From Ensifer sp. USDA 6670 (lineage in GTDB: Bacteria > Pseudomonadota > Alphaproteobacteria > Rhizobiales > Rhizobiaceae): a DNA stretch of 64,000 nt. The notes under the pieces are model-generated. The model was not told the DNA's origin and did no database searches. It saw nothing but the letters and a program-made list of their open reading frames with translations. A program made the translations under genes and the position numbers. Shown one piece after another: positions 44,703-53,960 of the stretch; position 1 is the first letter of the stretch; each line of letters opens with the position of its first letter. The stretch is taken from positions 62,001-126,000 of the forward strand of contig ATWE01000011.1 of NCBI GenBank assembly GCA_000421085.1, written 5' to 3'.

Positions 44703-44999
44703 ATGCCCCTCCTCGGCACGCGATTGAAAAGGCCGACCGGAATGCGAGCGGAAGCCCGCATTCGCTTTCCTCACACCGCCCCCTCGCCCTTCCTCGAGGG
44801 CGACATTCGAAAGACTTCAATACGATAGAAAAACGAATGTCAAACGAAAACAAAACGCAACTTTCACCAGTCGCTCCGCAGATGCGGACTCTGCTTTGCC
44901 GAGCGGAAAAACACAATTGTCACTGCCGCGCATTTGCGCGTAGGCTGACGCTGTTGCGTCGCAAAAAACCTGTGCGGCACCAGGACGGAGAGAGCGGGA
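44703..44999. other. Divergent glpK/bdhA promoter region
   Basis: About 297 bases without a gene. Near 44954-44964 is TTGC-GTC-GCAA, resembling TGC-rich sites bound by PhaR/AniA-type regulators of polyhydroxybutyrate metabolism; GCGCATTTGCGC near 44928 is another small palindrome. Both are suggestions only. Confidence 0.4.
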
Positions 45000-45776
45000 A
45001 TGACCAGAACTGCGGTGATAACGGGTTCCACGAGCGGCATTGGCTTGGCGATCGCCCGGGCCCTGGCGAAGACCGGTGCCAATATCGTGCTGAACGGCTT
45101 CGGTGCGGCGGACGAGATCAGGACCGTCTCGGACGAGGTCGCAGGCTTGACCTCCGGCACGGTGCTTCATCACGCAGCCGACATGACCAAGCCCTCCGAA
45201 ATCGCCGACATGATGGCTATGGTTGTCGATCGCTTCGGCGGCGCCGATATCCTCGTCAACAATGCCGGCGTGCAGTTCGTCGAAAAGATCGAGGATTTTC
45301 CGGTCGATCAATGGGACCGGATCATCGCCGTCAATCTCTCCTCCTCCTTTCACACCATTCGTGCCGCCATTCCGCCGATGAAGAAGAAAGGCTGGGGGCG
45401 GATCATCAATATCGCATCCGCTCATGGCCTCGTGGCCTCCCCCTTCAAGTCCGCCTATGTCGCCGCCAAGCATGGTATCATGGGGTTGACGAAGACCGTG
45501 GCGCTGGAGGTGGCGGAGAGCGGCATTACCGCGAACTCGATCTGCCCCGGCTACGTGCTGACGCCGCTCGTCGAAAAGCAGATACCGGATCAGGCGAGAA
45601 CGCGTGGCATCACCGAGGAGCAGGTGATCAACGAGGTGATGCTCAAGGGACAGCCTACGAAAAAGTTTATCACCGTCGAACAGGTTGCCTCCCTGGCGCT
45701 TTATCTTGCAAGCGACGACGCCGCCCAGATCACCGGCACACATGTCTCGATGGACGGCGGCTGGACGGCGCAGTAA
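45000..45776 (+). CDS. bdhA: D-3-hydroxybutyrate dehydrogenase
   Basis: About 258 residues, classical SDR. NAD-binding GSTSGIGLAIARALA, NNAG, and catalytic Ser/YxxxK (SAYVAAKHGIMG). It oxidises D-3-hydroxybutyrate to acetoacetate, the step after depolymerisation of polyhydroxybutyrate. The sequence looks nearly identical to the known S. meliloti BdhA from memory (QFVEKIEDFPVDQWDRIIAV; DQARTRGITEEQVINEVMLK). GGAGAG precedes the ATG. It heads bdhA-xdhA-xdhB, an operon reported in S. meliloti. Confidence 0.96.
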   Translation: MTRTAVITGSTSGIGLAIARALAKTGANIVLNGFGAADEIRTVSDEVAGLTSGTVLHHAADMTKPSEIADMMAMVVDRFGGADILVNNAGVQFVEKIEDFPVDQWDRIIAVNLSSSFHTIRAAIPPMKKKGWGRIINIASAHGLVASPFKSAYVAAKHGIMGLTKTVALEVAESGITANSICPGYVLTPLVEKQIPDQARTRGITEEQVINEVMLKGQPTKKFITVEQVASLALYLASDDAAQITGTHVSMDGGWTAQ

Positions 45777-45819
45777 TCGACGGCTGAGGGACAAGCCGGT
45801 TGAGGGATAAGGAAGTGGC

Positions 45820-47307
45820 ATGGCACAGGTATCCGACAGCATCCGCTTCATCCTGAACGACAGCGAGATCGCCCTTTCCGAGGTCGCGCCGACGTCGACG
45901 CTGCTCGATTTTCTGAGGCTGGAGCGCCGCCTCACCGGCACCAAGGAAGGCTGTGCGGAGGGCGACTGCGGCGCCTGTACGGTGCTCGTGGGCCGGCTCG
46001 CCGCGGATGGCAGCGGAGAGGAAAAACTCGTCTATGAAAGCGTCAACGCCTGTATCCGCTTCACAGGATCGCTGAATGCCACGCATGTGGTGACGGTCGA
46101 GCACCTGGCTGCCGCAGACGGCACGTTGCATCCGGTGCAGCAGGCCCTGGTGGATTTTCACGGCTCCCAATGCGGCTTCTGCACTCCGGGGATCGTGATG
46201 TCGCTTTACGGGCTCTGGCTTGCCAATGAAAAACCGAGCCGCGCGGCGATAGAAAAGGCGCTGCAAGGCAATCTCTGTCGCTGCACCGGCTACGAGCCGA
46301 TCGTGCGCGCGGCGGAAGCCGCGGCGGCGGAGCGCCCGGCCGCGCTCTTCGACCCGATCACCCGCACGCGGGAGGCGGTTACGGAGCGCCTCCAGGCGCT
46401 GGGGCAAACCGAGACGATCATTGTCCGCAGCGGCGCGGACTGTCTGATCGTACCCGTGGACGCTGCGGACCTTGCAGGTGTTCTCGCCGATCATCCAAGC
46501 GCGACGATCGTCGCCGGCTGCACCGATGTCGGGCTCTGGGTGACGAAGCAGATGCGCTCGCTCAATCCGGTGGTCTTCATCAATGGCATCGCCGAACTGC
46601 AGCGGATCGAAAACTCGGAAGCGGGCCTGACGATCGGTGCAGGCGTCAGCTATAGCGCGGCGCACGAGGCTCTGTCTTCAGCCTATCCGTCGTTCGGCCG
46701 GCTGCTCGACCGCATCGGCGGCGACCAGGTGCGCAATATGGGCACGATCGGCGGCAATATCGCCAATGGCTCGCCGATCGGCGACAGCCCGCCGCCACTG
46801 ATCGTTCTTGGCGCGACGGTTACCCTGCGCTCGAAGGACGGTCAGCGCGCGCTGCCGCTCGAGGATTTCTTCATCGCCTACGGCAAACAGGATCGCAGGC
46901 CCGGCGAATTCGTCGAGACCCTCTTCGTCCCGGCTCTGCCCGCGGACGAGCATTTTGCAGCCTACAAGATCTCGAAGCGGCGCGACGAGGACATTTCCGC
47001 CCTGCTCGGCGCCTTCCGCATCTCGTTCGACGGCGACCGGGTGAAAGCCGCACGAATAGCCTTCGGCGGCATGGCGGCAACTCCCAAGCGGGCAAAGGCC
47101 GTCGAAGCCGCCCTTGTCGGTCAGCAATGGAACGAGGAGACGATCCGCCAGGCGCAGGCCGCTTTCGAGACCGACTATCAGCCGATCACCGATTGGCGCG
47201 CCACCGGTGACTATCGCATGCTTGCGGCGAAAAACCTGCTGATGCGCTTCTTCCTCGAGAGCATTGGAGAGACTGTCCAGTTGCAGCGGTTCGAGGAAGT
47301 GGCATGA
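45820..47307 (+). CDS. xdhA: Xanthine dehydrogenase, small (FeS/FAD) subunit
   Basis: About 495 residues. Two [2Fe-2S] sites at the N-terminus: CAEGDCGACTVL with a later C, then QCGFCTPGIVMSLYGL and CRCTGY. The FAD-binding part holds IVAGCTDVGLW and GGNIANGSPIGDSPP. It passes electrons from the Mo site of XdhB to NAD. AAGGAAG precedes the ATG and bdhA ends 43 bases upstream. It feeds guanine- and hypoxanthine-derived xanthine into urate, linking with guaD and puuD downstream. Confidence 0.95.
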   Translation: MAQVSDSIRFILNDSEIALSEVAPTSTLLDFLRLERRLTGTKEGCAEGDCGACTVLVGRLAADGSGEEKLVYESVNACIRFTGSLNATHVVTVEHLAAADGTLHPVQQALVDFHGSQCGFCTPGIVMSLYGLWLANEKPSRAAIEKALQGNLCRCTGYEPIVRAAEAAAAERPAALFDPITRTREAVTERLQALGQTETIIVRSGADCLIVPVDAADLAGVLADHPSATIVAGCTDVGLWVTKQMRSLNPVVFINGIAELQRIENSEAGLTIGAGVSYSAAHEALSSAYPSFGRLLDRIGGDQVRNMGTIGGNIANGSPIGDSPPPLIVLGATVTLRSKDGQRALPLEDFFIAYGKQDRRPGEFVETLFVPALPADEHFAAYKISKRRDEDISALLGAFRISFDGDRVKAARIAFGGMAATPKRAKAVEAALVGQQWNEETIRQAQAAFETDYQPITDWRATGDYRMLAAKNLLMRFFLESIGETVQLQRFEEVA

Positions 47308-47339
47308 GCGCCTGTCGCGATATTGGCGGGACGGGATTG

Positions 47340-47488
47340 CCCCTCACCGGTTGGCTTGCGGGGAGAGGGGACGATTGCGCCGCTTCCTTCCTCCCAGTCG
47401 ATAAACGGGCTCGCAGATCGGACGAGCGCGCGCCGCTTGTCCCTTCGCCCCGCCTGCGGGGAGAAGGTGCAGGCAGGCGGATGAGGGG
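47340..47488. repeat. Intergenic palindromic element inside the xdh operon
   Basis: About 149 bases bounded by CCCCTCACCGG and GGATGAGGGG with inner GCGGGGAGAGGGG and CCCGCCTGCGGGGAGAAGG copies. This CCTGCGGGGAGAAGG type is widespread in rhizobial intergenic DNA. It fills the gap between xdhA and xdhB without breaking either gene; an AGGAGG ribosome site for xdhB lies just beyond it. Confidence 0.7.
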
Positions 47489-47517
47489 CTTCTCATCCTT
47501 CGTCAGGAGGCCCCGGC

Positions 47518-49854
47518 ATGGATAAGTCCACCCCGGCAAGCCGCGCCACAATCACCGGACCGATGCACACACCGCGCCGCCACGACAGCGCCCACAAGCA
47601 TGTGGCGGGCACCGCCGATTATATCGACGACATGCCGGAACCCGCCGGCACGCTGCATGGCGCGCTCGGCCTTGCGGACCGGGCGCATGCGGAAATTCTG
47701 GAGATGGACCTCTCCGATGTCGCCGCTGTGCCGGGCGTCGTGTGCGTCATCACCGCCAGGGACATGCCGCATTCCAACGACATCAGCCCCACCCATCTGC
47801 ACGACGAGCCGGTGCTTGCCGACGGGCGGGTGGAGTTCCATGGCCAGCCGGCCTTCGCGGTCATCGCCGAAACGCGCGACGTCGCCCGCCGCGCCGCGCG
47901 GCTCGCCAGAATCACCTATCGTGACTTCCTGCCGGCGATCGATGTCATCGATGCCGTGGCAACCGGCGGCGAACTGGTGACCCCGCCGCTGACACTCGAA
48001 CGCGGCGACGCCGCAGGCGAGCTGGAGCGGGCGCCCCGCCGCATTCAGGGGCACATGCGAATCGGTGGCCAGGAGCACTTCTATCTGGAAGGCCATATCG
48101 CGCTCGCGATTCCCGGCGAGGATGACGAAATGACCGTCTGGGTATCGACGCAGCATCCGAGCGAAGTCCAGCGCATGGTCGCGCAAGTGCTCGGCGTTCC
48201 CTCCAACGCCGTCACGGTGAATGTCCGCCGCATGGGCGGCGGCTTCGGCGGCAAGGAAACGCAGGGCAACCAGTTTGCGGCACTCGCCGCCGTCGCCGCG
48301 CGTAAGCTTCGCCGCGCCGTCAAATTCCGCCCGGACCGGGACGACGACATGACCGCCACCGGCAAGCGGCACGATTTCCTGGTCGATTACGATGTCGGCT
48401 TCGACGAGGAGGGCCGCATCCGGGCTGTCCGGGCGAATTATGCCGCGCGATGCGGTTTCTCCGCCGATCTCTCCGGCCCGGTCACCGACCGCGCCCTTTT
48501 CCATGCGGACAACGCCTACTTCTACCCGCATGTGAAGCTCACCTCGCAACCGCTTAAGACCAATACGGTTTCGAATACTGCCTTTCGCGGCTTCGGCGGG
48601 CCGCAGGGCATGCTCGGCGGCGAGCGGATCATCGAGGAGATCGCTTACGCACTCGGGAAGGACCCGCTCGCAATCCGCAAGCTGAACTTCTATGGCGACG
48701 CGCATTCCGGCCGCAACGTCACGCCCTATCACCAGAAGATCGAAGACAACATCATCGGCCGGATCGTCGATGAGCTGGAAGCGAGCGCCGATTATCAGGC
48801 GCGCCGGGCGGCGATCATCGAATTCAACAGATCGAGCCGGGTGATCCGCAAGGGTATTGCATTGACGCCGGTGAAATTCGGCATCTCCTTCACCCTCACC
48901 CATCTCAACCAGGCCGGCGCCCTCGTCCACATCTACACGGACGGCTCGGTCCACCTCAACCACGGCGGCACCGAGATGGGCCAGGGCGTCTATACGAAAG
49001 TGGCGCAGGTCCTCTCGGATAGTTTCCAGATCGACATAGACCGGGTGAAAATAACCGCAACGACGACCGGCAAGGTGCCGAATACGTCTGCGACCGCCGC
49101 CTCCTCCGGCTCCGACCTCAACGGCATGGCCGCCTTCGATGCTGCGCGTCAGATCAAGGAGCGGCTCGTCGCCTTTGCGTCCGAGCGCTGGCAGACGACG
49201 GCTGAGAACGTCACCTTCGTGGCCAATCATGTCAGGATCGGTGACGAGCTCGTGCCCTTTGCGCAGTTCGTGCAGGAGGCCTACGGTGCACGTGTCCAGC
49301 TCTCGGCCGCCGGCTTCTATGCGACGCCTGGCATCCACTGGGACCGGGCCGCCGGCCGCGGCACTCCCTTCTACTACTTTGCCTATGGCGCGGCCGTTTC
49401 CGAGGTCTCGATCGATACGCTGACAGGCGAATATATGGTCGATCGCGTCGACGTGCTGCACGACGTCGGCCGTTCCCTCAACCCCGCGATCGATCTCGGC
49501 CAGATCGAGGGCGGCTTCGTTCAGGGCATGGGCTGGCTCACCACGGAAGAGCTCTGGTGGGACGAGAAGGGACGGCTGAGGACGCATGCGCCCTCGACCT
49601 ACAAGATACCCCTTGCCTCGGATCGGCCGAAGATCTTCAACGTGCGCCTCGCCGAATGGTCGGAAAATGCTGAAGAGACGATCGGCAGATCGAAGGCGGT
49701 GGGAGAGCCGCCCCTCATGCTGCCGATTTCGGTCGTCGAGGCCCTGTCGATGGCCGTCGCCAGCGTCGCCGACTATCGCGAGTGCCCCCGGCTCGATACG
49801 CCGGCAACGCCCGAGCGCGTCCTGATGGCCGTGGAACGGCTTAGAGCGGGATGA
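47518..49854 (+). CDS. xdhB: Xanthine dehydrogenase, large (molybdenum) subunit
   Basis: About 778 residues. It oxidises hypoxanthine and xanthine to urate at a Mo-pterin centre. Motifs: MGGGFGGKETQGNQFA, NTAFRGFGGPQGMLGGERII (substrate-binding Arg), GGTEMGQGVYTKVAQ and the catalytic Glu in KAVGEPPLML. AGGAGG lies 7 bases before ATG 47518. The last codons and stop lie in a palindromic repeat (49843-49892). The chaperone gene xdhC, usually adjacent, is absent from the window. Confidence 0.95.
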   Translation: MDKSTPASRATITGPMHTPRRHDSAHKHVAGTADYIDDMPEPAGTLHGALGLADRAHAEILEMDLSDVAAVPGVVCVITARDMPHSNDISPTHLHDEPVLADGRVEFHGQPAFAVIAETRDVARRAARLARITYRDFLPAIDVIDAVATGGELVTPPLTLERGDAAGELERAPRRIQGHMRIGGQEHFYLEGHIALAIPGEDDEMTVWVSTQHPSEVQRMVAQVLGVPSNAVTVNVRRMGGGFGGKETQGNQFAALAAVAARKLRRAVKFRPDRDDDMTATGKRHDFLVDYDVGFDEEGRIRAVRANYAARCGFSADLSGPVTDRALFHADNAYFYPHVKLTSQPLKTNTVSNTAFRGFGGPQGMLGGERIIEEIAYALGKDPLAIRKLNFYGDAHSGRNVTPYHQKIEDNIIGRIVDELEASADYQARRAAIIEFNRSSRVIRKGIALTPVKFGISFTLTHLNQAGALVHIYTDGSVHLNHGGTEMGQGVYTKVAQVLSDSFQIDIDRVKITATTTGKVPNTSATAASSGSDLNGMAAFDAARQIKERLVAFASERWQTTAENVTFVANHVRIGDELVPFAQFVQEAYGARVQLSAAGFYATPGIHWDRAAGRGTPFYYFAYGAAVSEVSIDTLTGEYMVDRVDVLHDVGRSLNPAIDLGQIEGGFVQGMGWLTTEELWWDEKGRLRTHAPSTYKIPLASDRPKIFNVRLAEWSENAEETIGRSKAVGEPPLMLPISVVEALSMAVASVADYRECPRLDTPATPERVLMAVERLRAG

Positions 49855-49892
49855 GGAAAAATGTGTGCGTTTTTCCGCCCGCATTTCGCTCT
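49843..49892. repeat. Dispersed palindromic repeat, copy 4, overlapping the xdhB stop
   Basis: AGAGCGGGATG begins inside the final codons of xdhB and CATTTCGCTCT closes it, enclosing a GGAAAA/TTTTCC inner stem. The repeat supplies the end Arg-Ala-Gly-stop of XdhB, so insertion replaced the original terminus. It may also end transcription, since T5 occurs in the stem. Confidence 0.75.
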
Positions 49893-49926
49893 GGACTGTA
49901 ACGAACAGTTCGGATGAACAGCCTCT

Positions 49927-50130
49927 CTACCGCAGCAGGTCGTCGTCCTGCCGGGCCATGCGGCCATCGAGGAATCCCAAGTCCTTTTTCATGTAGTCGG
50001 ACGTGGATTCGAGGTCTAGACTCAAGCTCCGGCCTCTCATGCGGCGCAGTGCCGAAGCGGCAATCCGGACGATCCCGTTCAGTGGGAGAATCGGCTTTCT
50101 TTCAGTAAATTCCGTAAGATCGCATGACAT
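49927..50130 (-). CDS. Small DUF1127 protein
   Basis: About 67 residues from ATG 50130, with AAAGGTG 6 bases upstream. The basic helical segment RIAASALRRMRG and the DUF1127 end DYMKKDLGFLDGRMARQDDD place it in this family of small alphaproteobacterial proteins, some of which bind RNA and affect phosphate or carbon metabolism. It is divergent from the LysR gene. Upstream in-frame codons to 50217 lack a ribosome site. Confidence 0.75.
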   Translation of the reverse strand: MSCDLTEFTERKPILPLNGIVRIAASALRRMRGRSLSLDLESTSDYMKKDLGFLDGRMARQDDDLLR

Positions 50131-50232
50131 TTGAACACCTTTCGCAAGCGGTGAAGTTGACTTGAAGGATGCCTGGAGTGATGCTCGAAATCCAATCGAA
50201 CATCCGTCTGCATGCATTAAGAGAACTTATCC

Positions 50233-51192
50233 ATGAAGATGTCGAAGCAATTCCCGCTGAATGCGCTCAGGGTCTTCGAAGCGGCCGCCCGACTCGGTAG
50301 TTTCACCAAAGCGGGCGGCGAACTCGGGATGACCCAGACGGCGGTCAGCTATCAGATTAAGCTGATCGAAGAGAATATCGGCGAGCCGCTGTTCCTGCGG
50401 CGTCCCCGTCAGGTCGCACTGACCGATGTTGGCCAGCAGCTCGCACCGAGGGTCACGGAAGCCTTCGAACTGCTGCAGGACGCCGTCGCCTCGGCGAGAG
50501 GGGACATCGAGACCAGCCTGCTGGTAAATTCGACTTCGACGTTTGCCTCGCAATGGCTCGCCCGCAATATCGGCACGTTCCAATTCGCCCACCCGAACAT
50601 CGCGGTCCGGCTGGCGGCGAGCGACAAGATTGTCGATTTCAGCGAGGAGGCCGTCGACGTGGGCATCCGCTCGGGAACCGGCGAATGGCCGGGCCTCGTC
50701 AGCCACCGTCTGATGCCTGTCGAATTCACGCCCATGGTAAGTCCCGCCCTTGCCGCGACGATCGGCGGCATCCGCACGCCGCGCGACCTCTTGAAGCTTC
50801 GCATCATCGGCCCTCGCGATCCCTGGTGGCTGCAGTGGTTCCGGGCCGCGGGCGTTGAAGACCCGGATCTTGCCAGCCGTCCCGTAAGCCGGCTGGGTGC
50901 CCAGTCCTTCGAGGCCGGCGCCGCCATTGCAGGGCAAGGCGTGGCGATTCTGACGCCGGAGTTTTACGCCGACGACATAGCGCTCGGGCGCCTCTATCAG
51001 CCGTTCGACCTACGCTGCAGCGACGGACGTGATTACTGGCTCGTCTATGCTCACGCCCGGCGCAATGTCGCGAAGATCCGCAGCTTCCGCGACTGGATCC
51101 TTGCGGAGTTCGCTCAGCCCGGTAATGCAGGTGTCGCCGGCGTGTCTGACGCGCCTGCCTGCGAAGTCGGCGCGCCGCCTTCAACGGACTGA
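50233..51192 (+). CDS. LysR-family regulator, GcvA-like
   Basis: About 319 residues. HTH AARLGSFTKAGGELGMTQTA then VSYQIKLIEENIGEPLFLRR, followed by the co-inducer domain with DVGIRSGTGEWPGLVSHRLM. The form matches the GcvA/AmpR subgroup. It lies just upstream of puuD-guaD on the same strand and is the only obvious regulator in the purine block, so control of purine catabolism is likely. A Gly/Ala-Pro-rich tail follows the domain. Confidence 0.88.
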   Translation: MKMSKQFPLNALRVFEAAARLGSFTKAGGELGMTQTAVSYQIKLIEENIGEPLFLRRPRQVALTDVGQQLAPRVTEAFELLQDAVASARGDIETSLLVNSTSTFASQWLARNIGTFQFAHPNIAVRLAASDKIVDFSEEAVDVGIRSGTGEWPGLVSHRLMPVEFTPMVSPALAATIGGIRTPRDLLKLRIIGPRDPWWLQWFRAAGVEDPDLASRPVSRLGAQSFEAGAAIAGQGVAILTPEFYADDIALGRLYQPFDLRCSDGRDYWLVYAHARRNVAKIRSFRDWILAEFAQPGNAGVAGVSDAPACEVGAPPSTD

Positions 51193-51300
51193 AAACCCGG
51201 GCGCTGGTTAAGAGGGGAGGCCTCTCGTCAGAAAACGCCCCTTCCCCCTTCAGCCTTTTCCTAGCAAGGTTGTACCAACGGAGAGAAAGGGGATCGCCGA

Positions 51301-52533
51301 ATGTATGAATTCGCCATTGCCTGGGAATGGCTGGCCTTCGCCGTCCGCTGGCTGCATGTCGTCACCGCCATCGCCTGGATCGGCTCGTCCTTCTATTTCA
51401 TCGCGGTCGATCTCGGTCTCGTAAAACGCGACCATCTGCCTCCGGGCGCCTATGGCGAGGAATGGCAGGTCCATGGCGGGGGCTTCTATCACATTCAGAA
51501 ATATCTCGTGGCGCCAGCCGCCATGCCGGAGCACCTCACCTGGTTCAAGTGGGAGTCCTACGCGACCTGGCTCTCGGGCTTCGCCATGCTCTGCATCGTC
51601 TATTATGGCGGCGCCGATCTCTTCCTCATAGACCGGCATGTCCTGGACATTTCGGCGACCACCGCGATCCTGATCTCGCTTGCCTCGCTTGGACTCGGCT
51701 GGGTCCTGTATGACCTTCTCTGCAAGTCGCCGATCGGGAAAAGCACCTGGGGACTGATGGCGCTGCTCTATCTGGTACTGGTCGCCATGGCCTGGGGCTA
51801 TACCCAGGTCTTCACCGGCCGCGCCGCCTTCCTGCATCTGGGCGCTTTCACCGCCACGATCATGTCGGCCAACGTCTTCCTGATCATCATCCCCAACCAG
51901 AAGATCGTCGTCGCCGACCTGATCGCCGGCCGCATGCCGGACCCAAGGCTCGGCGCTCAGGCAAAGCAACGCTCGCTGCACAACAACTACCTGACGCTGC
52001 CCGTCATCTTCTTCATGCTCTCGAATCATTATCCGCTCGCCTTCGCGACGGCCTTCAACTGGATCATCGCGGCGCTCGTCTTCCTGATGGGCGTGACGAT
52101 TCGTCATTGGTTCAACACCACACATGCGCGCAAGGGCAGGCCTACCTGGACCTGGCTTGTCACCACACTCCTGTTCATCCTGATCATCTGGCTCTCGACG
52201 GCGCCGAAAATACTGACGGGAGAAGAACGAGCCGAGACGTCACCGGCCTTCCGGCGCTTTGCCGAAAACGCACATTTCCCCGCAGTCCGGGAAACGATCT
52301 CGACCCGCTGCAGCATGTGCCACGCGGCCGAGCCGGTCTATGAAGGAATTGTGCGGGCTCCGAACGGCGTCACGCTCGAAAGCGACGCCGAGATTGCTGC
52401 CCGCGCGCGGGAAATCTATATCCAGGCGGGGCGCAGCCATGCCATGCCGCCCGGCAACATAAGCGACATGACGGCGAAAGAGCGCAGGCTGGTGACAGCC
52501 TGGTTCGAAAGTGCCGTCGGGGAGACAAGATGA
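51301..52533 (+). CDS. puuD: Membrane urate hydroxylase (urate oxidase) with cytochrome c domain
   Basis: About 410 residues. Eight or so membrane spans carry conserved His residues (AVRWLHVVTAIAWIGSSFYF; LGAFTATIMSANVFLIIIPN), and a C-terminal cytochrome c domain bears CSMCH. PuuD-type proteins oxidise urate to 5-hydroxyisourate and pass electrons to the respiratory chain instead of forming peroxide. The guaD start overlaps its stop (ATGA). AAAGGGG precedes the ATG. Product goes to UraH and UraD, encoded nearby on the other strand. Confidence 0.95.
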   Translation: MYEFAIAWEWLAFAVRWLHVVTAIAWIGSSFYFIAVDLGLVKRDHLPPGAYGEEWQVHGGGFYHIQKYLVAPAAMPEHLTWFKWESYATWLSGFAMLCIVYYGGADLFLIDRHVLDISATTAILISLASLGLGWVLYDLLCKSPIGKSTWGLMALLYLVLVAMAWGYTQVFTGRAAFLHLGAFTATIMSANVFLIIIPNQKIVVADLIAGRMPDPRLGAQAKQRSLHNNYLTLPVIFFMLSNHYPLAFATAFNWIIAALVFLMGVTIRHWFNTTHARKGRPTWTWLVTTLLFILIIWLSTAPKILTGEERAETSPAFRRFAENAHFPAVRETISTRCSMCHAAEPVYEGIVRAPNGVTLESDAEIAARAREIYIQAGRSHAMPPGNISDMTAKERRLVTAWFESAVGETR

Positions 52534-53846
52534 CATACACCCTCATTCGCGGCCGGACCTTGAGCTTCCGTCGGGAGCCGCAAGGCATCGACGACAGTGC
52601 TGCCTATGCCTACGAAAGCGACGGCGCCCTCCTCGTCGAGAACGGCGTGATCAAGGCGTCCGGCGCCTATGCAGCTGTCAAGGCGGCAGCGCCCGAGGAT
52701 GTCTCCGAGGTCGACCACCGCCCGCATCTGATCATGCCGGGCCTCATCGACACGCATCTGCATTTTCCGCAAATGCAGGTGATGGCTTCCTACGCCGCCG
52801 ATCTGCTCGAATGGCTGAACACCTACACCTTTCCCGAGGAATGCCGCTTCGTCGAGACGGCGCATGCGGAGCGGATCGCCCGCCATTTCTTCGACGAGAT
52901 GATCCGCCATGGCACGACGACGGCGACGGCCTACTGTTCGGTGCACAAGACCTCCGCCGACGCCTTCTTCGCCGAGAGCCTGAAGCGCGGCATGTGCATG
53001 GTCGCAGGCAAGGTGATGATGGACCGCAATGCGCCGCAGGGTCTGCTCGACACGCCGCAGATGAGCTATGACGAGACCCGCGCCGTCATCGCCGACTGGC
53101 ACGGCAAGGGCCGCAACCATGTGGCTATCACCCCCCGTTTCGCCATCACTTCCACGCCGGAGCAGATGGAGGTCGCGAAATCGCTCGTCGGCGAGTTTCC
53201 CGACCTGCATGTGCAGACGCATCTCTCCGAAAACCACGACGAAATCGCCTATACTTCGCAACTGTATCCGGAAGCGACCGACTATACCGACGTCTACGCC
53301 CGCTACGGGCTGCTGGGGCCGAAAAGTTTGTTCGGTCATTGCATACACCTCTCCGAGCGCGAGGCGGATGCGATGAGCGAGACCGGCTCGGTCGCCGTCT
53401 TCTGCCCGACGTCCAATCTCTTCCTCGGCTCCGGCCTGTTTCCCCTGCGGGCGCTCAAGGGCCGGCAAAAACCAGTGCGCGTTTCCGTCGCCTCGGACGT
53501 CGGCGGCGGCACCAGCTACTCGATGCTGAAGACGCTCGACGAGGCCTACAAGATCCTGCAGTTGCAGGGCGAAAGGCTGAACCCCTTCGACAGCTTCTAC
53601 ATGATGACCCGCGGCAATGCCGAGGCGCTTTCTCTAGTCGACCGCATCGGCACGCTGGAGCCCGGATCCGATGCGGACCTTACGGTGTTCGACATGGCGG
53701 CAACGCCTGCAATGGCGCTCAGGGCCGAAGTGGTCAACTCGCTGGCCGACGAACTGTTTCTGCTGCAGACGATGGGCGACGATCGCGCCGTGATCGAGAC
53801 CTATGTCGCCGGCAGACCCTGCAAATCAACACTTGGCGTAGCTTGA
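52530..53846 (+). CDS. guaD: Guanine deaminase
   Basis: About 438 residues, amidohydrolase fold. Metal ligands: HTHLHFPQ, LHVQTHLSEN, LFGHCIHLSE and catalytic Asp in SDVGGGTSYS. It converts guanine to xanthine, the substrate of XdhAB. Coupled to puuD by a 4-base overlap. The 3' end is followed by a CAAGAGGT/ACCTCTTG hairpin. Confidence 0.95.
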   Translation: MTYTLIRGRTLSFRREPQGIDDSAAYAYESDGALLVENGVIKASGAYAAVKAAAPEDVSEVDHRPHLIMPGLIDTHLHFPQMQVMASYAADLLEWLNTYTFPEECRFVETAHAERIARHFFDEMIRHGTTTATAYCSVHKTSADAFFAESLKRGMCMVAGKVMMDRNAPQGLLDTPQMSYDETRAVIADWHGKGRNHVAITPRFAITSTPEQMEVAKSLVGEFPDLHVQTHLSENHDEIAYTSQLYPEATDYTDVYARYGLLGPKSLFGHCIHLSEREADAMSETGSVAVFCPTSNLFLGSGLFPLRALKGRQKPVRVSVASDVGGGTSYSMLKTLDEAYKILQLQGERLNPFDSFYMMTRGNAEALSLVDRIGTLEPGSDADLTVFDMAATPAMALRAEVVNSLADELFLLQTMGDDRAVIETYVAGRPCKSTLGVA

Positions 53847-53859
53847 GCAGCCTTGAAAA

Positions 53860-53886
53860 CAAGAGGTAATATTTTTTGACCTCTTG
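53860..53886 (+). terminator. Hairpin after guaD
   Basis: CAAGAGGT and ACCTCTTG form an 8-base stem with an AT-rich 11-base loop containing T6, 14 bases after the guaD stop. It probably ends the puuD-guaD transcript, although the T-run sits in the loop, so an operator for the next gene is the alternative. Confidence 0.5.
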
Positions 53887-53960
53887 CTTTCTGCAACTAT
53901 TACAACCCTTCGGAAATCATGATAAGGGCTCGGCTGTCATTCACTCGATGAGGCCGATCC

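Noticed and set aside
47503-49884. 793-residue minus-strand frame
   Set aside because: Antisense to xdhB, which carries all expected Mo-pterin motifs and a strong ribosome site.
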